Source: an uncultured Flavonifractor sp. (GTDB lineage Bacteria > Bacillota > Clostridia > Oscillospirales > Oscillospiraceae). From it: 64,000 nt of DNA. The position numbers were made by a program, and so were the translations under genes. The notes beneath the pieces were generated by a model. It searched no databases, was not told the DNA's origin, and was given only the letters and a program-made list of their open reading frames with translations. Position 1 is the first letter of the stretch. Every line of letters begins with the position of its first letter. Of this stretch, positions 9,001-16,146 are shown one piece after another. Location of the stretch: the NCBI RefSeq assembly GCF_944387675.1, contig NZ_CALXFV010000001.1, forward strand, positions 1 to 64,000. The letters are read 5' to 3'.

Positions 9001-10207
9001 CCAGACCATCATGGTCCGGGACGAGAGCGGCTATGACGCCCGGGTGTTTATCGACGGCTACATCACCCAGGACAAGACCATTGAAAACCTGGCGGTGGGC
9101 CACGAAATCACCGTGGTGGGTCTGTCCTCCTATGACAACAGCTTTGACGGACCCGCCCCCCGCATCCGCGTCCGTGACCGGGCCGAGATCACGTGCGGCA
9201 CCGAGGTAGTGGATATCCCGCCGGCTTACAGCGGCGGCTCCTCCGGCGGCGGCAGCTCCTCCTCCGGCAACAAGACGGAGGTTGTCACCAACCCCGACGG
9301 CTCCACCACCACCACGGTAACCAAGCCCGACGGCTCTTCCTCCGCCACCACCAAGTTCCCCGACAATACCACAACCATTACCAACACCGACAAGGACGGC
9401 AACAGCGAGACCACCGTGAAGGTGCCTGAGCAGGTCGTCAGCGCCGCCGCGGAAAAGAGCGAGAGCTTCCTGGTCTCCATGCCCCAGCAGTCCGCCGCCG
9501 GCAGCATGGACGCCGCCCCCTCCATCACCCTGGATTTGGCGGACAAGACGGACATCAAGGTGGAAATCCCGGTGAAGGACGCTACCTCCGGCACCGTGGC
9601 TATCCGGGTGGATAAGGACGGCAGCGAGGAGATTTTGAAAGACACAGCCCTGTCCGGCAACGGCATCACCGTCACCCTGTCTGACGGGGACACCATCAAG
9701 ATCGTGGACAACGCCAAGAGCTTCACCGACGTGTCCGACACCCATTGGGCCAAGGACAGCATCGACTATGTCACCAGCCGCAGCCTGTTTGAGGGGACCA
9801 GCGCCTCCACTTTCACTCCCGCCGGCCCCATGACCCGGGCCATGGGCTGGACCATGCTTGCCCGGCATGCCGGGGTGGATACCTCCTCCGGTACCACCTG
9901 GTATGAGGCCGGCCAGACCTGGTCTATGGAAGAGGCCATCTCCGACGGCAGCAGCCCCGAGGGCGACCTCACCCGGGAGCAGCTGGTCACCATGCTGTAC
10001 CGCTACGTGGACAGCCCGGCGGCAGAGGGCGATTTGAGCGTCTTTGCCGACGCCGTCTCCGTCAGCGGCTGGGCCTATGATGCTATGGTCTGGGCAGTAA
10101 GTCTGGGCCTGGTGGAGGGCGTGGGCGAAAACCGCCTGGCTCCCCAGAACACCATCTCCCGGGCCGAAGTGGCCACCCTCTTCGCCCGCTTCGCCGCGCA
10201 GTTCTGA
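3092..10207 (+). CDS. Giant S-layer-anchored protein with OB-fold repeats and a PHP (CehA/McbA-like) metallohydrolase domain
   Basis: About 2,371 residues, exported and wall-bound. The N-terminus has a typical Sec signal (MRQVRKSLLP then a long hydrophobic stretch ending PGAAFAA). Then follow a beta-rich region; two near-identical 186-residue units (about 196-381 and 389-574), each with an OB-fold-like 'TVKGVVT...YLQDETGG' core and a Pro-Glu linker; further beta domains; a PHP domain from about 1070 (FGQLHSHTKEYSDG, later FTDHSNY and FNHPGTTF metal-ligand motifs); a region with DASHYNEY resembling a glutamine-amidotransferase-like fold; two more OB-like domains; a Gly/Ser/Thr-rich linker; and three SLH repeats (about 2209-2371) for cell-wall attachment. 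The enzymatic substrate is unknown; phosphoester hydrolysis is the family expectation. Start: ATG 3092 or ATG 3107, both near a GGAAGG. A TTG at 3008 is in frame but would bury the signal peptide. A TATAAT at 2979-2984 may be its -10 box, with no good -35. Confidence 0.85.
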   Translation: MDDSSMRQVRKSLLPALLCLAMLLSLLPGAAFAAGETGTFTKITAQEELTDGKYVMVVETGYAAGALDGTWLSTLQVTDEGDSLTDPDASLVWDVAVTADGVTLTDANGVQIAPKGGNNNGIQDGTYTWAFTFADGAFRFLGTGEDTVTLASNKNTENKFRAYKNTTINAGYPCDFTLYQYVEGTGSTEPEPEPEPEPETISIAQALAAEDGAEGLTVKGVVTLIDGKNLYLQDETGGICAYLSSSPTGVALGDTVIATGNRATYSGLPELSGASFEKSSGLTLSPAVKTIGELTEADICTYVTIQNLTVTEVFDNNGQYTSPNITLQDTDGKSIQLYKAVVDKNEDGTWAVAVDDVVNVTAAVGVYNTTLQLRNTIAGEIQPAAPAEPEPETISIAQALAAEDGAEGLTVKGVVTLIDGKNLYLQDETGGICAYLSSSPTGVALGDTVIATGNRATYSGLPELSGASFEKSSGLTLSPAVKTIGELTEADICTYVTIQNLTVTEVFDNNGQYTSPNITLQDTDGKSIQLYKAVVDKNEDGTWAVAVDDVVNVTAAVGVYNTTLQLRNTIAGEIAKPGASAGPIYNGEQVVIYNPAYGKALSTAYNDYYNMGTDVTLTGGTLTGFTAADVWTVTDNGDGTWSFSYGGQNLGMADSYTSMTLGEKFDKWELVDAGGGLWYVKNPDRDAYMEYQDNYGTWSAYYNIAAGSEGMFALSFYEVTELPEPPSGEVEFPESFVIYNVGAQGVLAAQDDNETSPSVNAAAASLSDGAATPANGARVFIVEENGEYYRFKTADGYLSSNGTGNNAFYQAEATEDSDWTVTAFNGGYNLMSRTAKFNGKYDQYLEYYGGSYKTYSLYSDSGKDIYTFFFYPLADGVTVTEGVVNVPAVSFGTLAEAYAGQAYTLTFTVDSVFGVQELSVKYGETAAEPASGDGVYSITIPAGDMKEGTLTVTVTGTDAKGVDFTGSIEIPVKDEPYILDVFPAPSSQTGDDKAPEIGFTFVNAGENPTITLSVGGQAVTPVVEDGKASYTPTADLADGKLTVTATVTRADEKSVTRTWTFTVGKAQYQLYFGQLHSHTKEYSDGAGTLQEGLDYVASLPESANVDFVAFTDHSNYFDSTSDANPEAALYDISQMTAESKAKWDAYTGQIDAFNAAHAGEIVALAGFEMTWSGGPGHINTFNTPGIVSRNNTTLNNKTADAGMQAYYALLSNENLADSISQFNHPGTTFGNFADFGYYDPIIDTRMYLVEVGNGEGAIGAGGYYPSYEQYIMALDKGWHLAPTNNQDNHKGKWGNANDARDVILTDDFSEEGIYEAIRNYRVYATEDKNLEISYTLNGQMLGSIIEEIPESAVINVSVYDPDSSDSISKVEVVVNSGAVAYTWDDPTQLASGELNCTIPAEYSYYFIRVTQGDGDIAVTAPVWVGEVVKLGISSVACGTSTPVTGEALTLTTTLFNSETAEATVKSITYTSGSQTLYTDNTARTIPASSTLAVDWSYVPDTARVMSITVTAVIEEGGIAYSYSKSVTLDILDASQLVYIGIDASHYNEYVNGNYKDSMGNFGTLAAGYSVRTVQLNTSDELIAACENDGGKYVALVLTAPSRRDGDSLRDPYVCYSEQEIQAIAAFNAAGGTVIVAGWGDFYESYKDFPAEDHMAAQQNLILEALGSHLRISDDELKDDSYNGGQPQRLYLSSYNFDSFLLDRVEFDADNPHDNLYTELFSQYGGASIHVVDGDGQPTTAIPDTVTPVVYAFDTGYSADDDKDNRGGLGTIPEYAYGDGTDRLLALATEDLGGGKGLIVVSGAAFLSNFEVQATISDSGAEKNYSNYKICENLVNYLNPTTISEIAEVQAQKQEGIKYVVEGVVTSNASGYDKDTAFFDCIYVQDDTAGINAFPVAGDYKIGDKVRITGTTSSYQGERQLNVTAIEKIGEVEPLAPKSITTREAANSTYLGSLVQLQGVVVSFAEAEGSIQTIMVRDESGYDARVFIDGYITQDKTIENLAVGHEITVVGLSSYDNSFDGPAPRIRVRDRAEITCGTEVVDIPPAYSGGSSGGGSSSSGNKTEVVTNPDGSTTTTVTKPDGSSSATTKFPDNTTTITNTDKDGNSETTVKVPEQVVSAAAEKSESFLVSMPQQSAAGSMDAAPSITLDLADKTDIKVEIPVKDATSGTVAIRVDKDGSEEILKDTALSGNGITVTLSDGDTIKIVDNAKSFTDVSDTHWAKDSIDYVTSRSLFEGTSASTFTPAGPMTRAMGWTMLARHAGVDTSSGTTWYEAGQTWSMEEAISDGSSPEGDLTREQLVTMLYRYVDSPAAEGDLSVFADAVSVSGWAYDAMVWAVSLGLVEGVGENRLAPQNTISRAEVATLFARFAAQF
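3677..4234 (+). repeat. Internal tandem duplication, copy 1
   Basis: A 558-bp unit that is almost base-for-base identical to 4256-4813, offset 579 bp. It encodes one Pro-Glu linker plus OB-fold-like module of the S-layer protein. Confidence 0.95.
4256..4813 (+). repeat. Internal tandem duplication, copy 2
   Basis: Second copy of the 3677-4234 unit. The few differences seen are single bases, mostly silent (for example GGC/GGT in the GTW segment and ACT/ACC in the VTAAV segment). The duplication is therefore recent or is kept uniform by gene conversion. Confidence 0.95.
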
Positions 10208-10228
10208 GCTTCCTAGCCACAGCACAAG

Positions 10229-10262
10229 AAGCGGGCCGCCCGCCGCAGCGGGCGGCCCGCTT
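10229..10262 (+). terminator. Rho-independent terminator after the S-layer protein gene
   Basis: A 15-bp GC-rich stem (AAGCGGGCCGCCCGC and complement) with a CGCA loop is followed by CTCTTTT, 22 nt after the stop. Confidence 0.9.
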
Positions 10263-10289
10263 CTCTTTTAGAGAGGAGGACCCGTTTCT

Positions 10290-11468
10290 ATGGGCCGAAA
10301 AACCACTGCTCCGCCCGCCCCCCTGTGGACCCGCCGCCGTGTGGCCGGGCTTGTCACAGGTCTGCTTCTGTTTCTCATCCTGGCGGGGGGCTGCCTGCTG
10401 CTGACCGAAGAGAACCGGGCGCTTACCGCCGCCCAAAAGCGCTCTTTCGCCGTGGCCCGGGTCAGCGACGTGCTGGCCGACAACGCCCAGCCCGAGGCGT
10501 GGAGCGAGGGGCTGCGGGTGGGTTCCCAGCTGCTGGAGCTGGAGATCCTTACCGGCGAGCACAAGGGCGCTATCCTTGAGAGCGTCAACTACCTGACCGC
10601 CTACGCCAACGTGGACTGTTCCCTGGGTACCCGGGTCATTGTCCGGCTGGACACCGACGACAGCGGCGCGCCCTACATCATTTCCATCCCCAACTATGAC
10701 CGGGGTCCGGTACTGGCGGGGATGATCGCCGTGTTCGCCCTGCTGCTGGCGGCCATCGGCGGGAAAAAGGGGCTGATGGCTCTGCTGGGCCTGGCCTATA
10801 CCCTGGCAGGCATCTGGCTGCTGCTCATCCCCCTGGTCCTCCGGGGAGCACCCCCCATTCCCGCCGCCATTGCCATTGCCGCTTTGACGGCGGCTGCCTC
10901 CCTGCTGATGCTCACCGGCTTCACCCGCAAGACCCTGTGCGCCGGCCTGGGCTGTGTGGGGGGTGTGGCGGCTGCCGGCCTGTTTGCCTGGATGGTGGGG
11001 CTGCTCACCCCTATCAGCGGCTTCAACATGTCGGAGGCGGAGGAGCTGGTACTCCGGGCCTATGACAGTCCTCTGGAGATTCGGGGCCTGCTGGTCAGCG
11101 GCATCCTCATCGCCGCTCTGGGGGCGGTGATGGACGTGGCCATGTCCATCTCCTCGGCGTGCAGCGAGCTACGGGCGGTGGAACCCCACCTGACGGCGGG
11201 GCAGCTGTTCCGCTCCGGCATGAACATTGGCCGGGACGCCATGGGTACCATGGCCAACACCCTGATTCTGGCCTTCGCCGGCGCCTCCTTCAACGTACTG
11301 CTCCTCTTCCAGGTGTACGGCTATCCGCTGATTCAGATTATCAACAGCGACGCCATGGCCATTGAGCTCATCCAGAGCGTGGCCGGGTCGGTGGGAATCA
11401 TCCTCACCGTCCCCCTTGTCTCTCTGCTGGCCTCCTTCATTCTTACACGGAGCCGCCCGGCCGGCTAA
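10290..11468 (+). CDS. YibE/F family multi-pass membrane protein
   Basis: 392 residues. One N-terminal membrane segment (about 15-38) precedes an extracytoplasmic beta-rich region with an ALTAAQKRSFAVARV start. At least seven further hydrophobic segments run from about residue 145 to the end. The pattern, with GAVMDVAMSISSA and MGTMANTLILAFAGASFN in the membrane part, is that of the YibE/F family, whose transport or signalling role is not established. Start: ATG 10290 behind GAGAGGAGG. No separate promoter is evident between the upstream terminator and the start, so expression may depend on read-through or a weak promoter. Confidence 0.85.
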   Translation: MGRKTTAPPAPLWTRRRVAGLVTGLLLFLILAGGCLLLTEENRALTAAQKRSFAVARVSDVLADNAQPEAWSEGLRVGSQLLELEILTGEHKGAILESVNYLTAYANVDCSLGTRVIVRLDTDDSGAPYIISIPNYDRGPVLAGMIAVFALLLAAIGGKKGLMALLGLAYTLAGIWLLLIPLVLRGAPPIPAAIAIAALTAAASLLMLTGFTRKTLCAGLGCVGGVAAAGLFAWMVGLLTPISGFNMSEAEELVLRAYDSPLEIRGLLVSGILIAALGAVMDVAMSISSACSELRAVEPHLTAGQLFRSGMNIGRDAMGTMANTLILAFAGASFNVLLLFQVYGYPLIQIINSDAMAIELIQSVAGSVGIILTVPLVSLLASFILTRSRPAG

Positions 11469-11475
11469 ATACTTC

Positions 11476-11519
11476 AAACCCCCAAACGGGACCGCCTGAG
11501 CGGCCCCGTTTGGGGGTTT
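11476..11519. terminator. Bidirectional terminator between yibE/F and hemL
   Basis: A 20-nt stem (AAACCCCCAAACGGGACCGC against its near-complement) with a short loop lies between the two convergent genes. Its AAA/TTT ends serve both directions. It marks the 3' end of the long cobalamin/heme block. Confidence 0.85.
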
Positions 11520-11520
11520 C

Positions 11521-12801
11521 TCACAGGGTTGGAAACACAGCCCTGGCCGCGGCCAGGGTAGCCTCCAGCTCGGCCCGGGTGTGGGCGGCGGAGACAAACA
11601 TGGCCTCAAACTGGGCGGGAGCCAGGGCCACACCGTGGGCCAGCATCCCCTGAAAATATCTGGCGTAACGCCCCACGTCGCTGCCCTTGGCGTCCACAAA
11701 GGCGGTGACGGCGGTGGGGGTGAAGAAGGGGGAGAGCAGGGAGCCGATCTGGTTCACCGCCACCGGTACGCCGGCCTCCTCCGCCGCCTTCCGCAGGCCG
11801 GCGGCCAGCCAGGCCGCTTTGGCGGCAATGTCCTCATACACCTCCGGGTGCTCCTTCAAATAGGTGAGCTGGGCCAGGCCGGCGGCCATGGCCACCGGAT
11901 TGCCGCTGAGGGTCCCCGCCTGGTACACCGGACCGCAGGGGGCTACCTGTTCCATCAGCGCCCGGCTGCCGCAGTAGGCGCCCACCGGCATGCCGCCGCC
12001 GATGATCTTGCCGAAGGTGACCAAGTCGGCCCTGACCCCAAAATATTCCTGGGCGCCCCCCAGGGCCAGCCGGAAGCCGGTGATCACCTCGTCAAAGAGA
12101 AGCAGGGCGCCGGACTTGTCGCACAGGGTCCGCAGGCCCTCCAGAAAGCCGGGATCGGGGTTCACCACCCCCATGTTGGCGGCCACCGGCTCCACAATGA
12201 CGCAGGCCACCTGGCCGGGCCAGGCATCCAGCAGGGCCTCCACAGAGGAGAGGTCGTTGAACTGGGCGGTGAGGGTGTGCTTCACAATATCCTCCGGCAC
12301 ACCGGCGGAGGAGGGATGGCCACCCGCCAGGGCGGAGGAGCCGGCATTCACCAGCAGGCAGTCGGAGTGGCCGTGGTAGCAGCCCTCAAACTTGATGATC
12401 TTGTCCCGTCCCGTGGCGCCCCGGGCCAGGCGGACGGCGCTCATCACCGCCTCGGTGCCGGAGTTGACCATCCGCACCATCTCCACGCCAGGCACCAGCT
12501 CCACCATCAGCCGGGCAATCTCCACCTCCCGGCGGGTGGGGGCGCCGAAGGAAAGGCCGTCTTTCACGGCCCGCTCCACCGCCTCCCGGATGACCGGGTG
12601 GTTGTGGCCCAGGATCATGGGTCCCCAGGAGCACACATAGTCGATGTACCGCTTGCCATCCTCATCCCAGAGCCAGGGGCCGTCGGCCCGGGTGATAAAG
12701 CGGGGGGCCATGCCCACCGCCCGGTAGGCCCGCACCGGGGAGTTGACTCCGCCGGGGAGGACCTCCACCGCCTGCTCATACAGCTGCTCGCAGCGGTCCA
12801 T
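11521..12801 (-). CDS. hemL: Glutamate-1-semialdehyde 2,1-aminomutase
   Basis: 426 residues. It converts glutamate-1-semialdehyde to 5-aminolevulinate, the second step of the C5 tetrapyrrole route, using PLP. The N-terminal [17 protein letters not shown] and the PLP lysine in [18 protein letters not shown] are diagnostic, as is the [17 protein letters not shown] segment. Start: ATG at 12801, whose first base is shared with the hemB stop (TGATG), so translation is coupled. Last gene of the minus-strand hem/cbi block. Confidence 0.96.
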   Translation of the reverse strand: MDRCEQLYEQAVEVLPGGVNSPVRAYRAVGMAPRFITRADGPWLWDEDGKRYIDYVCSWGPMILGHNHPVIREAVERAVKDGLSFGAPTRREVEIARLMVELVPGVEMVRMVNSGTEAVMSAVRLARGATGRDKIIKFEGCYHGHSDCLLVNAGSSALAGGHPSSAGVPEDIVKHTLTAQFNDLSSVEALLDAWPGQVACVIVEPVAANMGVVNPDPGFLEGLRTLCDKSGALLLFDEVITGFRLALGGAQEYFGVRADLVTFGKIIGGGMPVGAYCGSRALMEQVAPCGPVYQAGTLSGNPVAMAAGLAQLTYLKEHPEVYEDIAAKAAWLAAGLRKAAEEAGVPVAVNQIGSLLSPFFTPTAVTAFVDAKGSDVGRYARYFQGMLAHGVALAPAQFEAMFVSAAHTRAELEATLAAARAVFPTL

Positions 12802-13784
12802 CAGCCGATCTCCCCTTTCTGAATGGCCTGGGCCAGTTCCTTGGCATAGTAGGTGATGAGCATGTTGGCCCCCGCCCGGAAGACGGAGAGGGCGGACTCG
12901 CACATCACCCGGTGCTCATCTATCAGTCCGGCCGCGGCGGCGGCCTTGATCATGGCATACTCCCCGGACACGGAGTAGGCGCACATGGGCAGGTCAAAGG
13001 CATCGGAGCATTCCCGGATCACGTCCAGATAGCTGAGGGCGGGCTTGACCATGAGAATGTCCGCCCCCTCTTCCACATCCAGGGCGCACTCCTTCAGGGC
13101 CTCCTTCCGGTTGTGGGGATCCATCTGATAGCCCCGCCGGTCCCCGAAGGAGGGGGCGGAGCCGGCGGCGGAGCGGAAGGGGCCGTAGAAGGCGGAGGCG
13201 TATTTGGCGGAATAAGCCATAATGGGGGTGGTCGGATGGCCATGCCCGTCCAGGATGGCCCGGATGGCGGCCACCCGGCCGTCCATCATGTCGGAGGGGG
13301 CCACCATATCCGCCCCCGCCTCCACATGGCTGAGGGCGGTTTTGGCCAGCACCTCCAGGGTTTTGTCGTTGTCCACCTCATGACCGTTGAGGATGCCGCA
13401 GTGGCCGTGATCGGTATACTCGCACATACACACGTCGGTAATGACGTAGAACTCCGGATATTGGGCCTTGATGGCCCGGATGGCCCGTTGGATCACCCCA
13501 TCCGCCGCCCAGGCGGAGGAACCCACCGGGTCCTTCTCAGCGGGCAGGCCGAAGAGAATGCAGCGGCCTACCCCGGCCGCCAGGCACTCCTCCACCGCCA
13601 GGCACACGCTGTCAAGGCCGTAGTGGTTCTGCCCCGGCAGGGCCTCAATGGGCCTGACCCCCTTCAGGGTCTCGTCCACAAAAATGGGGTAAATGAGGCT
13701 GTCGGGAGACAGGCGGGTTTCCCGGCACAGACGGCGCACTCCCTCGTTGCTCCGCAGGCGGCGGGGCCGTTGGATCAGTTCCAT
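12801..13784 (-). CDS. hemB: Delta-aminolevulinic acid dehydratase (porphobilinogen synthase)
   Basis: 327 residues, the normal family length. It condenses two 5-aminolevulinate molecules to porphobilinogen. The cysteine-rich [14 protein letters not shown] metal site shows a Zn-type enzyme. The two active-site lysines lie in [13 protein letters not shown] and [10 protein letters not shown]. Start ATG at 13784 ([11 protein letters not shown]) follows the cobA-hemD stop by 2 nt. Confidence 0.96.
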   Translation of the reverse strand: MELIQRPRRLRSNEGVRRLCRETRLSPDSLIYPIFVDETLKGVRPIEALPGQNHYGLDSVCLAVEECLAAGVGRCILFGLPAEKDPVGSSAWAADGVIQRAIRAIKAQYPEFYVITDVCMCEYTDHGHCGILNGHEVDNDKTLEVLAKTALSHVEAGADMVAPSDMMDGRVAAIRAILDGHGHPTTPIMAYSAKYASAFYGPFRSAAGSAPSFGDRRGYQMDPHNRKEALKECALDVEEGADILMVKPALSYLDVIRECSDAFDLPMCAYSVSGEYAMIKAAAAAGLIDEHRVMCESALSVFRAGANMLITYYAKELAQAIQKGEIG

Positions 13785-13786
13785 AT

Positions 13787-15271
13787 TCAAACACCTTCCA
13801 TCATCAATTCCACCAGGGCGTCCAGCGTGGCCGCTTTGGCTGTTTTCACGGGGATGCCCTGCCTCTGCGCCTCGGCGGCGGTCTGGGCGCCGATGCACAG
13901 GCCCACCATCCGGGAGAAGTCGGCGTCCGCGCCCACGGAGGAGACAAAGCCCTTCACCGTGGAGGCGGAGGTAAAGGTGACCAGGGTCGTCTCCTCCCCC
14001 TCCACCAGCGCCCGCAGCGCCTGGGAGCGGGGATTGTCATACACCGTGCGGTAGGTGGCCACATCGTCATAGGCTATGTTACGCTCCCCCAGGGCCGCTG
14101 TCAAGGCGGGGGAACCCTCCTCTGCCCGGAGGATCAATACCCGCCCACCGGCGGGCAGGCCGGCGCCCAGGTGGGCGGCGTCATACACCGCCGGGACGTA
14201 GTCGGCCTTCAGGCCGTGTCCGGCCAAGGCCTGGGCGGTGCCGGGACCGATGGCCGCCAGTCCCACGCCGCCCAGGGCGCGGGCATCCCGCCCGTGTCCC
14301 GCCAGCCAGCGCCACAGAACCTCCACCCCGGCGGGGCTGGTGAGGGCCAGCCAGCCGTATTCCCCCAGCCGCTCCATGACCTGGTCCAGCGCCGGGCAGG
14401 GTTCCAGGGGGTGCGTGGCGATGCAGGGGTATTCCCACACCTCCGCCCCCAGCTTCCGCAGCCGGGCGGCCAGGGTGCCGGAGCGCTCACGGGGTCGGGT
14501 GACCACCACCGTCCGTCCCTTCAGGGGCAGGCGGTCAAACCAGTCAAACTGCTGGGCCAGGGCGCACACCGCCCCCACCACAATGACGGCGGGGCTTTCC
14601 ACTGCCGCCTCCGCCGCCCGCCGGGGCAGTTCCGCCAGGGGAGCGTCAATCCGCCGCTGGGCTGGGGTGGTCCCCCGCTCCACCACGGCGGCGGGGGTGG
14701 CCGGGTCCATGCCAGCCGCCAGCAGCCCGGTACAGATGGCCTCCAGGGCGGACACACCCATCAGGAAGACCAAGGTGCCGCGGGTCCGCACCAGGGCCGT
14801 AAAGTCGATGTCCAGCTCCTTCCCCAGGCGCTGGTGGCCGGTGACGATGTGCAGGGAGGAGCAGCAGTCCCGGTGGGTCACCGGAATGCCCCCGTAGGCG
14901 GGGGCGGCAATGGCGGAGGTGATGCCGGGTACCTCCTCAAAGGCCACACCGTGGGCAGCCAGCAGCTCCAGTTCCTCCCCGCCCCGCCCGAACAGAAAGG
15001 GGTCGCCCCCCTTGAGGCGCACCACGTTTTTCCCCTCCAGAGCCTTGTCCAGCAGAATTTGGTTGATCTGCTCCTGGGGGACCGGGTGGCGGGCGGCCTG
15101 TTTGCCCACATTGATTCCCTCCGCCGCCTCCGGGATCAGGGCCAGGATGGCGGGACTCACCAGCCGGTCGTACACCACCACCTGGGCGGTTTGGAGGGCC
15201 TCCAGTCCCTTGCGGGTGAGCAGGCCGGGATCTCCCGGCCCCGCCCCCACCAATGTCACTTTCCCAGGCAT
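13787..15271 (-). CDS. cobA-hemD: Fused uroporphyrinogen-III C-methyltransferase / uroporphyrinogen-III synthase
   Basis: 494 residues in two parts. Residues 1 to about 240 are a SAM-dependent methyltransferase (VGAGPGDPGLLTRKG, then RLKGGDPFLFGRGGEE), which makes precorrin-2 from uroporphyrinogen III. The rest is a HemD fold (LKGRTVVVTRPRERSGTLA onward, then TFTSASTVKGF), which closes the tetrapyrrole ring. The fusion makes uroporphyrinogen III and methylates it, channelling flux to corrins and siroheme. It overlaps hemC by 16 nt. The fused form is known in Clostridia. Confidence 0.95.
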   Translation of the reverse strand: MPGKVTLVGAGPGDPGLLTRKGLEALQTAQVVVYDRLVSPAILALIPEAAEGINVGKQAARHPVPQEQINQILLDKALEGKNVVRLKGGDPFLFGRGGEELELLAAHGVAFEEVPGITSAIAAPAYGGIPVTHRDCCSSLHIVTGHQRLGKELDIDFTALVRTRGTLVFLMGVSALEAICTGLLAAGMDPATPAAVVERGTTPAQRRIDAPLAELPRRAAEAAVESPAVIVVGAVCALAQQFDWFDRLPLKGRTVVVTRPRERSGTLAARLRKLGAEVWEYPCIATHPLEPCPALDQVMERLGEYGWLALTSPAGVEVLWRWLAGHGRDARALGGVGLAAIGPGTAQALAGHGLKADYVPAVYDAAHLGAGLPAGGRVLILRAEEGSPALTAALGERNIAYDDVATYRTVYDNPRSQALRALVEGEETTLVTFTSASTVKGFVSSVGADADFSRMVGLCIGAQTAAEAQRQGIPVKTAKAATLDALVELMMEGV

Positions 15272-16146
15272 GGACAGCCCTCCTTCATCTGGTCTGCCAG
15301 GGCGGCGGCCAGCGCCTCTCCCCGGTCTGCCGGGCCGGTGACGGCGGCTCGGAACACCCGGCCCGCCCCGTCCACATACAGCCCGGCGATGGAAATCCCG
15401 CCGCCCTCAATTTGAGCGTGGGCAGCAATGGGGGAGGAGCATCCCCCGTCCAGCGCCCGGACGAAAGCCCGCTCGGCCAAGGCGCACAGGGTACCCGCCT
15501 CATCCAGCACACCGCTGAGGCAGCTCAAGTCCTCCCCCGCCCGGGTCTGGAGGGCCAAAATGCCCTGGCCCGCGGCGGGGATCAGCTCCTCCACGGAAAA
15601 ATACCGGCTGATCCGCCCCTCCAGCCCCAGCCGCTTCAAGCCGGCGGCGGCCAGCACCAGGGCGGAAAAGCCCCCCTCGTCCAGCTTCCGCAGCCGGGTG
15701 AGCACGTTGCCCCGCACCGGAGCGACATCCATGCCGGGGAAGAGTTCTTTCAGCTGCACCGCCCGCCGGGCGGAGGCGCAGCCGATGGGCTTGGTTCTAT
15801 CCAGTTCCGCCGCCCCCCGGGGGAGTACCAGCACATCCCTGGGGTCCTCCCGGCGGGAAAACCCCGCCAGAGGGATACGGGGGTCGATGTCCATGGGCAG
15901 GTCCTTGCAGCTATGTACGGTGAGGTCCGCCCGCCCTTCCAGCAGGGCGGCGTCCAGCTCCTTGACAAACAGGCCCTTGCCCCCGATCTGATCCAGGGTG
16001 CGGTCCAGGATCTTGTCCCCGGTGGTCTTCATGGTCACCAGTTCCAGGGCAATGTCCGGATGATGGGTCCGAATGGCCTCCATCACCAGCTCCGACTGGA
16101 TTACCGCCAGCCGGCTCTCCCGGCTGCCCACCCGTATGGTCCTCAT
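15256..16146 (-). CDS. hemC: Hydroxymethylbilane synthase (porphobilinogen deaminase)
   Basis: 296 residues. It polymerises four porphobilinogens. Seen: IRVGSRESRLAVIQSE at the N-terminus, TVHSCKDLP, the GCASARRAVQL arginine segment, and ALDGGCSSPIAAHA, whose Cys carries the dipyrromethane cofactor. Start ATG 16146 overlaps the hemA stop (ATGA). The long open frame upstream in this phase is a shadow of hemA. Confidence 0.96.
   Translation of the reverse strand: MRTIRVGSRESRLAVIQSELVMEAIRTHHPDIALELVTMKTTGDKILDRTLDQIGGKGLFVKELDAALLEGRADLTVHSCKDLPMDIDPRIPLAGFSRREDPRDVLVLPRGAAELDRTKPIGCASARRAVQLKELFPGMDVAPVRGNVLTRLRKLDEGGFSALVLAAAGLKRLGLEGRISRYFSVEELIPAAGQGILALQTRAGEDLSCLSGVLDEAGTLCALAERAFVRALDGGCSSPIAAHAQIEGGGISIAGLYVDGAGRVFRAAVTGPADRGEALAAALADQMKEGCPCLGK

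Noticed and set aside
3125..10225. A 2,366-codon open frame on the minus strand opposite the S-layer gene
   Set aside because: It is a codon-bias shadow of a GC-rich gene: low complexity (Gly, Val, His, Asp rich), no ribosome site, no domain, while the plus strand has a signal peptide and SLH repeats.
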